The notes beneath the pieces were generated by a model. It searched no databases. It saw only the letters and a program-made list of their open reading frames with translations, and had not been told where the DNA came from. The position numbers and the translations under genes were made by a program. A DNA stretch of 64,000 nucleotides from UBA6624 sp964507645 (GTDB lineage Bacteria > UBP7 > UBA6624): positions 85,184 through 149,183 of the forward strand of contig CAZDPU010000001.1 in assembly GCA_964507645.1 (NCBI GenBank), given 5' to 3'. This document shows positions 46,304-53,576 of the stretch, piece after piece (positions within the stretch are counted from its first letter, which is position 1; each line of letters starts with the position of its first letter).

Positions 46304-47495
46304 ATCTACCTCCTTTAATTTGTTTTACGAAATATGTTCCTCTTTCTTCATAATTTTTAAATTCATCAAAACTTGCTGTTCCTGGAGAAAGCAAAACGGT
46401 TTTTCCCAAGCCATCTATTTTGGCTTTTTTAATTGCTTTTTTTAGGCAGCTACAAGGCTTTGAAGATTTGACATCAAGCTCATGCGCCTCGGTATAAAGT
46501 GATGAAGATATACTTCCAAAAGGAATCAGTTTCATATTTTTTTTCTTTATCTTTTTAAGTGTTTCTTCATAATCAAGGTCTTTGTCACTTCCACCCATAA
46601 GCACGATTGATTTTTCAGGGGTCCTGTCTATTGCTGTCAAGGTTGCCAATGGGGTTGTTGCTTTTGAATCATTAATCCACTGGATACCATCATCTGTATT
46701 TACCTTTTCATATCTATGCATAAGTGTTGTGAAATCCTGAATTGCTTTTTTGGCAATATCCTTGTTTAGATTTAATTCTTTTACACACGTTCCAATTACC
46801 GATAGTGTTTCTTGGTGAATGTCTTCTCTTATTCTTGAAAATTCATTTTCTTTAATTGTTTTTTCTCTTGCTTTTCCAAGAATGTATTTTTTTTCAATAT
46901 TTTTATTCACTATCCTTAAATCTTGAGAGTCTTGACTTTTAAACAAGAGGCTTTTGGAAACTTTGTAATCTTTGATTGTTTTATGCCAGTCAAGATGATT
47001 TTGAGAAAAGTTTAGATAAACAGCAATATTAGGTTTTAATTTTCCGAGTCTTTTTGCCTGAAAGCTGGAGACCTCTATTACCCAGAATTCATAATTGCTA
47101 TTAATAACCTCCAATGGAGATAATCCATAATTTCCAAGTGCAATTGTTTTTTTACCGCTCAAATTCAATATGTCTGCGAGAAGGCTGACCAATGTTGATT
47201 TTCCAGCCGTTCCAGTTACAGCAATTATTTGAGGAAGATTTTTTTCATAAGAAACTAGACCTATGTCACAATATATTGGAATCTTCAACGACTCTGCTTC
47301 TTTTAGTATTTTGTTTGAAGGAGGTATCCCAGGAGAAACTATTATCCTTTTGATGTCTGAAAAGTCTTTATTCCATTTTTGATATTTTTCAACATCTACC
47401 TTGTCGTCAAAAACAACAAAATTATCTTTTTTTTCTTCTAGGTATTTCGCAGAGGATTTTCCACTTATCCCCATTCCGTAAATCAAACTTTTCAT
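46296..47495 (-). CDS. murD: UDP-N-acetylmuramoylalanine--D-glutamate ligase
   Basis: MurD (399 aa) adds D-Glu to UDP-MurNAc-L-Ala. The N-terminal Rossmann-like segment SLIYGMGISGKSSAKYL is followed by ATP loop AVTGTAGKSTLVSLLADIL, NLSGKKTIALGNYG, VIEVSSFQAKRL, NFSQNHLDWHKTIKDY, WINDSKATTPLATL, IVLMGGSDKDLDYE and LLSPGTASFDEFKNYEERG. It is shorter than E. coli MurD (438 aa) without losing motifs. It overlaps mraY by 4 nt (ATGA). Confidence 0.97.
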   Translation of the reverse strand: MKSLIYGMGISGKSSAKYLEEKKDNFVVFDDKVDVEKYQKWNKDFSDIKRIIVSPGIPPSNKILKEAESLKIPIYCDIGLVSYEKNLPQIIAVTGTAGKSTLVSLLADILNLSGKKTIALGNYGLSPLEVINSNYEFWVIEVSSFQAKRLGKLKPNIAVYLNFSQNHLDWHKTIKDYKVSKSLLFKSQDSQDLRIVNKNIEKKYILGKAREKTIKENEFSRIREDIHQETLSVIGTCVKELNLNKDIAKKAIQDFTTLMHRYEKVNTDDGIQWINDSKATTPLATLTAIDRTPEKSIVLMGGSDKDLDYEETLKKIKKKNMKLIPFGSISSSLYTEAHELDVKSSKPCSCLKKAIKKAKIDGLGKTVLLSPGTASFDEFKNYEERGTYFVKQIKGGRYG

Positions 47496-48526
47496 GATGG
47501 ATCAATCCTCATTAAAGCAGATACTGTTAGTGTTAATTGTGTAAAAAAAGCAGAATAAGCGATTTTATTTTCAGTCCAACCTTTTTTTTCTAAGTGATGA
47601 TGAAATGGGGCCATTAGAAAAATTCTTTTACCAAATTTTTTATACGAGAAAACTTGAAGTATTACAGTTGAGATTTGAAATGCTGGTATTGCTAAAATAA
47701 TAAAAGTTATTGATGGGTTTAAGCTAACAGAATATATGGCAATGAAACCAATTAAAGAACCTAGTGAATAAGATCCTGTTTCACCCATAAACAATTTTGC
47801 AGGATGTTTGTTGAATGGTATCCACGCCAACATCAAAAGGGCTAAAAATAAAAATAAATAATTTGTATTATTTAAAGTTTTTTCAAAATTGAAACCCAGG
47901 ATTGGTGCTGTTTGGTGGAGTATCAAAATTCCAATTGGTGTTGCAAGGATTACCGCCGCCAGGAGTCCATCAGACCCATCGGTAAAATTAATACCATTGA
48001 CGGCGGTTCCAAATAATAAAAAACCAACAATGATGTTGGTATATAAATCCCAAGGTAGGAGGTAATAACCTAAAAGAGAGCCAACAAAAAACTGTCCTGC
48101 AAGCCTGTATCTTGCTAGAAGGCCCTCCTTCTTGCCTTTTATCTTTTGATAATCATCAAGAGCCCCAAGGCAAAACATTACAAAAGTTGAAAGAATGCAA
48201 ATTATGGTATTTTTTTCATTTAAAAACAGGGTAGGGGCATAAATATAAATTACAAGACTTAAAAAAACAAAGAAGACCCATCCTGCTGCTGTAGGAGTCC
48301 CTTCTTTTTGCAGGTGTGTCTTTAAGCCTTCTTTTCTGACGGATTGACCCCATCCATTTTTTTTTGCAAAATATAGATGAGATTTAAATGCAACAAATGA
48401 GAAAAAGAATATCCCCAAAGAGGTTTTTGCTAAAGAGGGGTCTTCTGGCTTGTTGAAAAATATAAAACTAAAAACAATTAAAAGGCACAAGATGTAAAAG
48501 TTGGAGTGCTTGTTAAAGGGGGTCAT
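47492..48526 (-). CDS. mraY: Phospho-N-acetylmuramoyl-pentapeptide-transferase
   Basis: MraY (344 aa) makes lipid I at the inner membrane. Ten hydrophobic helices carry the conserved loops: GTPTAAGWVFF, GALDDYQKIKGKKEGLLARY (DDxxK), GINFTDGSDGLLA, LFMGETGSYSLGSLIGF and APFHHHLEKKGWTENKI (the HHH motif). It begins 4 nt downstream of the murF stop. murG, which would convert lipid I to lipid II, is not in this window. Confidence 0.97.
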   Translation of the reverse strand: MTPFNKHSNFYILCLLIVFSFIFFNKPEDPSLAKTSLGIFFFSFVAFKSHLYFAKKNGWGQSVRKEGLKTHLQKEGTPTAAGWVFFVFLSLVIYIYAPTLFLNEKNTIICILSTFVMFCLGALDDYQKIKGKKEGLLARYRLAGQFFVGSLLGYYLLPWDLYTNIIVGFLLFGTAVNGINFTDGSDGLLAAVILATPIGILILHQTAPILGFNFEKTLNNTNYLFLFLALLMLAWIPFNKHPAKLFMGETGSYSLGSLIGFIAIYSVSLNPSITFIILAIPAFQISTVILQVFSYKKFGKRIFLMAPFHHHLEKKGWTENKIAYSAFFTQLTLTVSALMRIDPS

Positions 48527-48529
48527 TGT

Positions 48530-49890
48530 TTACGTTTTTGATATCTCCTTGATTTTTTTTATGGCTTTTTCTAAATTCATTACCCTGGAGCCCTTTACCA
48601 AGGTGACTTTTCCTTCAAAGTTATATTTTTTTATTTCATTTAAAAAATCATTTACAGTTTTGTAGTGTTTTCCTTCCAAAGTGGATTCCGTTAAAGAGTA
48701 TTTTGATAGTTTGCCAATGGTGATAACTTCTGAATAATCATTTTCTTTCAATTCTTTTCCAATTTTTTTATGTATATCTATTTCTCTAGATCCGGTTTCT
48801 AAAATATCCCCAAGAATTATCAATTTTGAACGTTTTCCAGATATAGAACTTGCCCATTTGATACTTTCTATTGTTGAGGTTAAGCCTGCGTTGTAGCAAT
48901 CATCTAACAAAACACCATCTTCTTTTAGATGACATATTTGTTTTCTGTGAGGAAGAGGTTCAACTTTCTCAATTCTTTTTATTGCTTCGTTAATATCTAC
49001 ACCAAAAGATATTGCTGTTGATATTGCTGCTAAAGAATTTTCAACTTGAAAAATTCCAGGGAGACTTAATGAGACACTGTATTTTTTTTCATTGTAGATT
49101 ATTTGAAACCTGGGCATTCCGTAATCATTTAATGATATTTTTTTGCCTCTATGCCTTCTTTTGATCCCCATTTTATTATTTTTGCCCCTGATGAAAGGTT
49201 TGATATTTTTTTGTGTTCAGGGTTTTTTGAAGAGATTATGACAGTTTTTTCTTCACCCCATCCAGAAACCAAAGATCCTTTTTCCCTGATCACTCCCTCA
49301 ATTCCACCAAGATATTTTCCATGGCTTGTGCATATTGGAGAGTAGATTGCACAATCTGGTTCAGCAATTTGTTTTAGATAATTGATATCTCCAGGATTTT
49401 TTGCACCCATTTCCAAAACCATATATTTTTCATTTCCTTTTGCGTTAAGTATTGAATAAGGTAGGCCAATTTCATTATTGAATGAGTTGGGAGAAGAGGC
49501 AACTTCATTTTTTTCACCCAGCGCTGCAGCAACCAAGTCTTTAATTGTGGATTTTCCTATTGAACCTGTTATCCCAATAACTTTCCCTTGCCATTTTCTT
49601 CTTGCAGCATTTGCTAATTTTCCATATGCAAGCCTTGGATTTTTATAACTTAAATTCCAGATACCTTTCTTTTTTTCAATTCTTTCTGAGCTTAATATTC
49701 CTTTAGCCCCTTTCCTAATTGCCTCATCAATAAAATTCAAGCCATGAGTGTTTTTTCCTGGGATTGCAATGAATAGAGAATTTCTTTTTATCTTTCTCGA
49801 ATCGTTTGTTATGTAAAGTTCTTTTTCAGGAAAACTTCCAGAAGCTTCACATTTTAAAGTTTCTTTAATCTCAAGTGGGCTTAGGCGCAA
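48530..49890 (-). CDS. murF: UDP-N-acetylmuramoyl-tripeptide--D-alanyl-D-alanine ligase, split by a frameshift
   Basis: MurF adds D-Ala-D-Ala to the UDP-MurNAc-tripeptide. Two overlapping frames on the minus strand make up the gene. 49129-49890 gives the N-terminal and ATP-binding part (ITNDSRKIKRNSLFIAIPG, VIGITGSIGKSTIKDLVAAA, NSFNNEIGLPYSIL, VLEMGAKNPGDI). 48530 to about 49150 gives the rest (PGIFQVENSLAAISTAISFG, LPHRKQI, LLDDCYNAGLTSTIESI, LGDILETG, VKGSRVMNLEKAI). The change of frame lies at a run of seven A on the coding strand (49138-49144); one extra A, or a -1 slip, joins EGIEAKK to ISLNDYG. Both halves are well conserved, so the gene is probably functional through slippage or is intact with an indel error here. 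It overlaps murE by 10 nt. Confidence 0.9.
49138..49144 (-). other. Seven-A slippery run at the murF frame change
   Basis: On the coding strand the zero-frame reading is GCA AAA AAA TAT, which contains the A_AAA_AAA heptamer that permits -1 ribosomal slippage or RNA polymerase slippage. The zero frame stops three codons later (TAT CAT TAA), while the -1 frame continues to the end of murF. I see no strong downstream hairpin. A missing A in the assembly would explain it equally well. Confidence 0.7.
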
Positions 49891-51311
49891 GTTGACAAAA
49901 CCTCCTTCGCAAATAGAGAGTCATTGTGGGGTATTGTTTTTTTCCCTATTAGCTGGTAATCTTCATGTCCTTTTCCAGCAATAAGAACAATGTCTTCTTT
50001 TTTTGCTGACTGAATTGCATTTTTTATTGCTTTCTTTCTGTCGATTTCAACTTCAAGTTCTTTAACCTTATTGTCAATTCCTGAAAGCATATCTTTTATT
50101 ATTGATTTTGGATCTTCTGTTCTTGGATTGTCTGATGTTATAAATAGCCTATCTGCATCTAGGCCTGCTTTTGCCATTTGTGCTCTTTTCCCCTTGTCCC
50201 TGTCTCCTCCACATCCAAATACAGCAAAGATTTTTCCTTTGCATATAGTTTTTAATGTTCTTATTGATTTTTTTATTGCATTTGGAGTATGTGCGTAATC
50301 AATAAAGACATTTCTTTTTTCTGTATTTATTTTTTCCATTCTTCCAGGGACATTTTTAAGTTTTTTGATTCCAGATACCATATCTTCTTCAGATATGCCC
50401 AGTCCATATGACAAACATATTGATGCGAGTATGTTTTCTATTTGGAAGTCACCAACTAGGTTTGTTTTTATTTCAACATTTTTTCTATTAGGTAAATTTA
50501 TTTCAATAATTGATTCGTTGACTGTTTTTGAAACTATTTTTCCAACAATATCAGCATTTTCCCTTCCCCATGTGATCCATTGAAGTTTAGGGTATTTTTT
50601 TTGAAGCTTTTGTAGAGATGGGCAACTTGAGTTTATTACTGCCGGAGAAAAATCATCTAGTTTAGAAAATATAAGAGATTTTGCTTTAAAGTAATAATTT
50701 TCATTGCCATGAAAATCTAAATGATCTCTTGTTACTCTATTCATTGCCGCAGCATGAAGCTTTATTGGGTCAATTCTGTCCTGAAACAATCCATGTGAAG
50801 AGCATTCAACAACTGCATACTGATGATTGTTCATTCGTAGTTTTTTTAGAGAGTTTGCTAAATCTGAAGACACAGGTGTTGTTAAGTTTGTTTTTATATT
50901 GATTTTGCTTCCTTGTATTCCCAAGGTTCCAATGCAGGCAGATTTTTTAGATTCATTAATTATGCTGTTTGTAAGCATTGAAGTTGTTGTTTTGCCATCA
51001 GTTCCTGTTATCCCAACAACCTTGATGTTTTCAAGTTCATCAACATATAGGTTTTGAATAATGTCTTTTTTTAATTTAGTAGTGTCTCCAATTATTTGAT
51101 TTGTTGAGATATTTTTAATAAAGTGAGGTGTTACTATGACGGAAGCACCTTTTTTTTCTGACTCAATAGCGTGCGTGCGCGCGCCCGCGTGCGTAATAAA
51201 TATATCTCCTCTTTCTACTTTTCTTGAATCTTCTTTAACTTTAAAAACTGGGTTGTTGTTTTTGCCAACATACAGGCATTCAATTTTAGAAACCAGATTG
51301 TTTATTTTCAA
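49881..51311 (-). CDS. murE: UDP-N-acetylmuramoyl-L-alanyl-D-glutamate ligase (third-residue adding)
   Basis: MurE (476 aa) adds the third stem-peptide residue. Motifs: VVGITGTDGKTTTSMLTNSII (ATP loop), NLTTPVSSDLANSL, VECSSHGLFQDRI, RDHLDFHGNENYYF, VPGRMEKI, DYAHTPNAIKKSI, FGCGGDRDKGKRAQMAK and TSDNPRTEDPKSII. The DNPR motif is the one associated with meso-diaminopimelate specificity, so DAP-type peptidoglycan is likely. The start is TTG at 51311, directly after the stop of the preceding tiny gene. Residues 40-48 (THAGARTHA) are encoded by an unusually GC-rich tract. Confidence 0.96.
   Translation of the reverse strand: MKINNLVSKIECLYVGKNNNPVFKVKEDSRKVERGDIFITHAGARTHAIESEKKGASVIVTPHFIKNISTNQIIGDTTKLKKDIIQNLYVDELENIKVVGITGTDGKTTTSMLTNSIINESKKSACIGTLGIQGSKINIKTNLTTPVSSDLANSLKKLRMNNHQYAVVECSSHGLFQDRIDPIKLHAAAMNRVTRDHLDFHGNENYYFKAKSLIFSKLDDFSPAVINSSCPSLQKLQKKYPKLQWITWGRENADIVGKIVSKTVNESIIEINLPNRKNVEIKTNLVGDFQIENILASICLSYGLGISEEDMVSGIKKLKNVPGRMEKINTEKRNVFIDYAHTPNAIKKSIRTLKTICKGKIFAVFGCGGDRDKGKRAQMAKAGLDADRLFITSDNPRTEDPKSIIKDMLSGIDNKVKELEVEIDRKKAIKNAIQSAKKEDIVLIAGKGHEDYQLIGKKTIPHNDSLFAKEVLSTCA
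51169..51194. other. GC-rich alternating purine-pyrimidine tract inside murE
   Basis: 22 of 26 bases are G or C, arranged almost entirely as CG/CA/TG steps, in a gene that is otherwise strongly AT-rich. On the coding strand it reads codons ACG CAC GCG GGC GCG CGC ACG CAC (Thr-His-Ala-Gly-Ala-Arg-Thr-His), with an ACGCACGC block near each end. Such sequence can adopt Z-DNA. It stays in frame. Confidence 0.85.
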
Positions 51312-51416
51312 CTAAACAAAAGCCTCTAAAATTGATCCTGCCAAAAATAAAATTCCGCTTGCAACGACAGTCATGACAACCATGGTTGTAGCCCATTTAG
51401 GTATTTCGTTTAACAT
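51312..51416 (-). CDS. Tiny single-helix membrane protein, 34 aa, between mraZ and murE
   Basis: A short frame: ATG at 51416, TAG ending at 51312, 34 codons plus stop. The product starts MLNEIPKWATTM and then runs as one hydrophobic helix (about residues 10-31, rich in Val, Met, Ala, Gly, Leu), ending EAFV. It begins 2 nt after the stop of the preceding tiny gene, and its stop directly abuts the TTG start of murE, which is strong positional evidence that it is translated. The position corresponds to ftsL/ftsI in classical dcw clusters. I do not recognise a family, and it has no coiled coil or catalytic motif. Confidence 0.65.
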   Translation of the reverse strand: MLNEIPKWATTMVVMTVVASGILFLAGSILEAFV

Positions 51417-51418
51417 GC

Positions 51419-51532
51419 TTAAACAACTAGTGTTGAAACAATAAAATATCCGGTTAGTATGACTAAAAAAAATACAGGAACTAATAATTCAAAAAAGAAA
51501 TCTAAAGTTCCAGGTTTTCTATTGTGGTTCAT
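51419..51532 (-). CDS. Tiny single-helix membrane protein, 37 aa, downstream of mraZ
   Basis: A short frame: ATG at 51532, TAA ending at 51419, 37 codons plus stop. A perfect GGAGG lies 4 nt before the ATG (51537-51541), among the best ribosome-binding sites in the window. The product has a polar, basic N-terminus (MNHNRKPGTLD) and one long hydrophobic helix (about residues 12-37: Phe, Leu, Val, Ile rich, with Pro19), predicting N-in topology by the positive-inside rule. No homologous family is recognised. It lies 31 nt after mraZ and 2 nt before the second tiny gene, in the ftsL position. Confidence 0.7.
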   Translation of the reverse strand: MNHNRKPGTLDFFFELLVPVFFLVILTGYFIVSTLVV

Positions 51533-51563
51533 AATGCCTCCTTGTTTTTTTTAAATTCATTCA

Positions 51564-52070
51564 TCAATCAACATGCCTCTCAAATGGAATCTCGGCTAGT
51601 TCAACTCTTTGTTCATAGCTGAGCGATTTAAGAAGATGGTCTCTTTCTTCAACGAGTTGTTTCCAAACTGGCGGAGAATAAAGAGCAATTCTTTGCACTC
51701 CTCCAATATATGAAGTATCTTCAATTCCCGCTAAACCAAGAATTTCTATTGGAATAGAGACCCTTCCAGAAGGATCGATTTTTCTAACTATTGCATTTTC
51801 TTCTATCATTGACACGACTCTCAAGCTTTCTGCTTTGCTTAATAGCTGACCAGTTTTAGATTCAAAACCTTTTGAAGCAAGTTCACGCAAGTAATTTAAA
51901 TGAAGTAAATGATCTTTTCCAGAATAAATAAGAACTCTTCTTCTTATTTCGTCAACATCATCAAGAACAATAACAATATTATTTGAATTCTCAAAAATTC
52001 TCCTTCTTTCAGAGGGGATAACAAACCTACCGTTGTTATCAATTGTAATCTGTGTGCCAATAATTGCCAT
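51564..52070 (-). CDS. mraZ: MraZ transcriptional regulator of the dcw cluster
   Basis: A 168-residue protein with two AbrB/SpoVT-type swapped-hairpin half-domains: QITIDNNGRFVIPSERRRIF at the N-terminus and VRKIDPSGRVSIPIEIL near residue 95. This duplication is the MraZ hallmark; family members form ring oligomers that bind repeats ahead of their own gene. The frame extends to a TTG at 52079, but that would sit only a few bases from the predicted transcription start, so I choose the ATG at 52070. It is somewhat longer than E. coli MraZ (152 aa). It is the first gene of the cell-wall cluster and is divergent from lpxK. Confidence 0.88.
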   Translation of the reverse strand: MAIIGTQITIDNNGRFVIPSERRRIFENSNNIVIVLDDVDEIRRRVLIYSGKDHLLHLNYLRELASKGFESKTGQLLSKAESLRVVSMIEENAIVRKIDPSGRVSIPIEILGLAGIEDTSYIGGVQRIALYSPPVWKQLVEERDHLLKSLSYEQRVELAEIPFERHVD

Positions 52071-52091
52071 TTCCTTCAATTCCTACCCATT

Positions 52092-52120
52092 AGTCTATAT
52101 CCTTTTATTTCCCCTGTCAA
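52092..52120 (-). promoter_or_regulatory. Sigma70-type promoter for mraZ/dcw operon
   Basis: On the minus strand TTGACA (52115-52120) and TAGACT (52092-52097) are separated by exactly 17 bp, a near-consensus vegetative promoter. Transcription would start near 52085, giving a leader of about 15 nt with AGGA-type ribosome-binding sequence before the ATG at 52070. It is the clearest promoter in the window and fits a highly expressed cell-wall operon. The classical TGGG direct repeats bound by MraZ are not evident. Confidence 0.8.
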
Positions 52121-52207
52121 GCATTTAGAGTGTTTTTTATTCCATATTTAAGTATATAAAATGTACAAAAGTTAACCAACGCTGTCTAAAATAATGTTTA
52201 TAGATTC

Positions 52208-53149
52208 ATGAAAAAAACTGGAATTTTAGAATTTTTTTATTCGATCTCGAGGGAATTGTTAAGAAGACGTTATGGAAAAGACCCTTTAAGGATTCCATCA
52301 AAAGTTATTAGTGTTGGTTCTGTTCAGGCTGGAGGCGCGGGAAAAACACCAATTTCTATACTTTTATCGAAATACCTTTTATCAAAAAGGCATAATGTTG
52401 GAATCGTATTGTTGGGATATGGCGGAAAAAGAAATTGGGACAATAAAATATTTTCTCCTGGACAGACTTTAAATGCTGAGGAGGTTGGCGATGAGGCTGC
52501 CTTGGTTAAAAAAGAGTTACCTGAAGCTATTGTTGCTATTGGAAAAAATAAAAACCTATTGTGCAAAGATTTATCTACAAGTGGCTGTGATGTGATCTTG
52601 ATAGAAGATGGATACCAGTGGTCTTCTATAAAAGTTGATTTAAATATTGTTGTGATTTCGAAAAACAAACCATCAATACCTTTTCCACAAGGGCTTCTTA
52701 GGGAGTGGGGTAGTTCTTATTGTCGAGGTGACTGCTTGCTTGCAATGCCTGATTCAGATTATTCAGAGGTAAACAGATGGGCTCCTTCAATCAAAAAGTT
52801 TGAGGTTATCTTGAATAAAAATAGTTGGCTTGATGAATCTTGGGAACCAACAGATCCTCCGTCAGAAAGGCTTCCTATTGCTGCCGGAATAGGAAATTCA
52901 GAGGTTTTTGAAAATGATTTAAAGAAAGAAGGAGTTGATTGTTTTGATCTGAATATTCCAGATCATGCAATTTCAAAAAAGTGGAAAAATTTTGTTATAA
53001 AAAATGCTAGATCATATGGAGGTGTTATTTTGACAAAAAAAGATGCTATAAGGTGGAACCTAAAAGGCCTTCCTTGCTGGATAAGGGTAAGAGAGCTTGA
53101 AATTCCAAAAGATTTTACAAATTTTTTAGATAAGGTTCTTGATCTATGA
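52208..53149 (+). CDS. lpxK: Tetraacyldisaccharide 4'-kinase
   Basis: LpxK (313 aa) phosphorylates the 4' position of the lipid A precursor at the inner membrane, so the cell makes lipopolysaccharide. SVGSVQAGGAGKTPISILL is the P-loop, VGDEAALVKK contains the catalytic Asp95 equivalent, and NIPDHAISKKW supplies the catalytic His. The EDGYQW segment (133-138) aligns with the family DDGxQH motif, but the His is Trp. The N-terminal membrane-associating helix is short. The gene is coupled to the PPC-domain gene by an ATGA overlap and is divergent from mraZ. Confidence 0.93.
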   Translation: MKKTGILEFFYSISRELLRRRYGKDPLRIPSKVISVGSVQAGGAGKTPISILLSKYLLSKRHNVGIVLLGYGGKRNWDNKIFSPGQTLNAEEVGDEAALVKKELPEAIVAIGKNKNLLCKDLSTSGCDVILIEDGYQWSSIKVDLNIVVISKNKPSIPFPQGLLREWGSSYCRGDCLLAMPDSDYSEVNRWAPSIKKFEVILNKNSWLDESWEPTDPPSERLPIAAGIGNSEVFENDLKKEGVDCFDLNIPDHAISKKWKNFVIKNARSYGGVILTKKDAIRWNLKGLPCWIRVRELEIPKDFTNFLDKVLDL

Positions 53150-53553
53150 AGATGGATTCTCTCAAGGAAGATTCAGATCTTTTGGAAGCTTTGATTTCTT
53201 ATGCTAAAGGCAATAATTACAAATCATGTTGGATTTTTGGAATTGGAGCTTTGAAAAAGGCAAATCTTGCTTGGTATAACCAAGAAAAAATGAAATATGA
53301 AGAAAAGGTTTTTGATGAAAGCCTTGAAATAGTTTCTCTTTCGGGGAATATTTCATCAATTGACAATCCCAATTTGAAAGAAAATTTTTTTCCTCATTTT
53401 CATTTGTCTTTGTCTGACAGGAACGGGAATGTTTATGGAGGCCATGTTTTACCAGGTTGTAAAATTTTTGTTTGTGAGATAACCTGTATTCAGTCTGATA
53501 AAAATAAAATTAGAAAATATGACAAAAAAAGAGGTTTGTGGCTTTGGTCCTGA
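53146..53553 (+). CDS. PPC/DUF296 domain protein
   Basis: A 135-residue single-domain protein of the PPC (plant and prokaryote conserved, DUF296) fold. The family pattern is clear: WIFGIGALKKANLAWY, then HFHLSLSDRNGNVYGGHVLPG and IFVCEITCI, containing the HxH...GGH arrangement characteristic of PPC trimers. In plants the domain occurs with AT-hooks in DNA-binding proteins; free-standing bacterial versions have unclear function. It is translationally coupled to lpxK and is 23 nt before rsmH, both cell-envelope-related genes. Confidence 0.82.
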   Translation: MKMDSLKEDSDLLEALISYAKGNNYKSCWIFGIGALKKANLAWYNQEKMKYEEKVFDESLEIVSLSGNISSIDNPNLKENFFPHFHLSLSDRNGNVYGGHVLPGCKIFVCEITCIQSDKNKIRKYDKKRGLWLWS

Positions 53554-53576
53554 TTGAAAAAGTTTAAGTTAATCCA

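Noticed and set aside
52080..52207. MraZ-binding TGGG repeats upstream of mraZ
   Set aside because: Only a single TGGGT-like site is present after the -10 box; the spaced triple repeat of known MraZ operators is not visible, so I list only the promoter.
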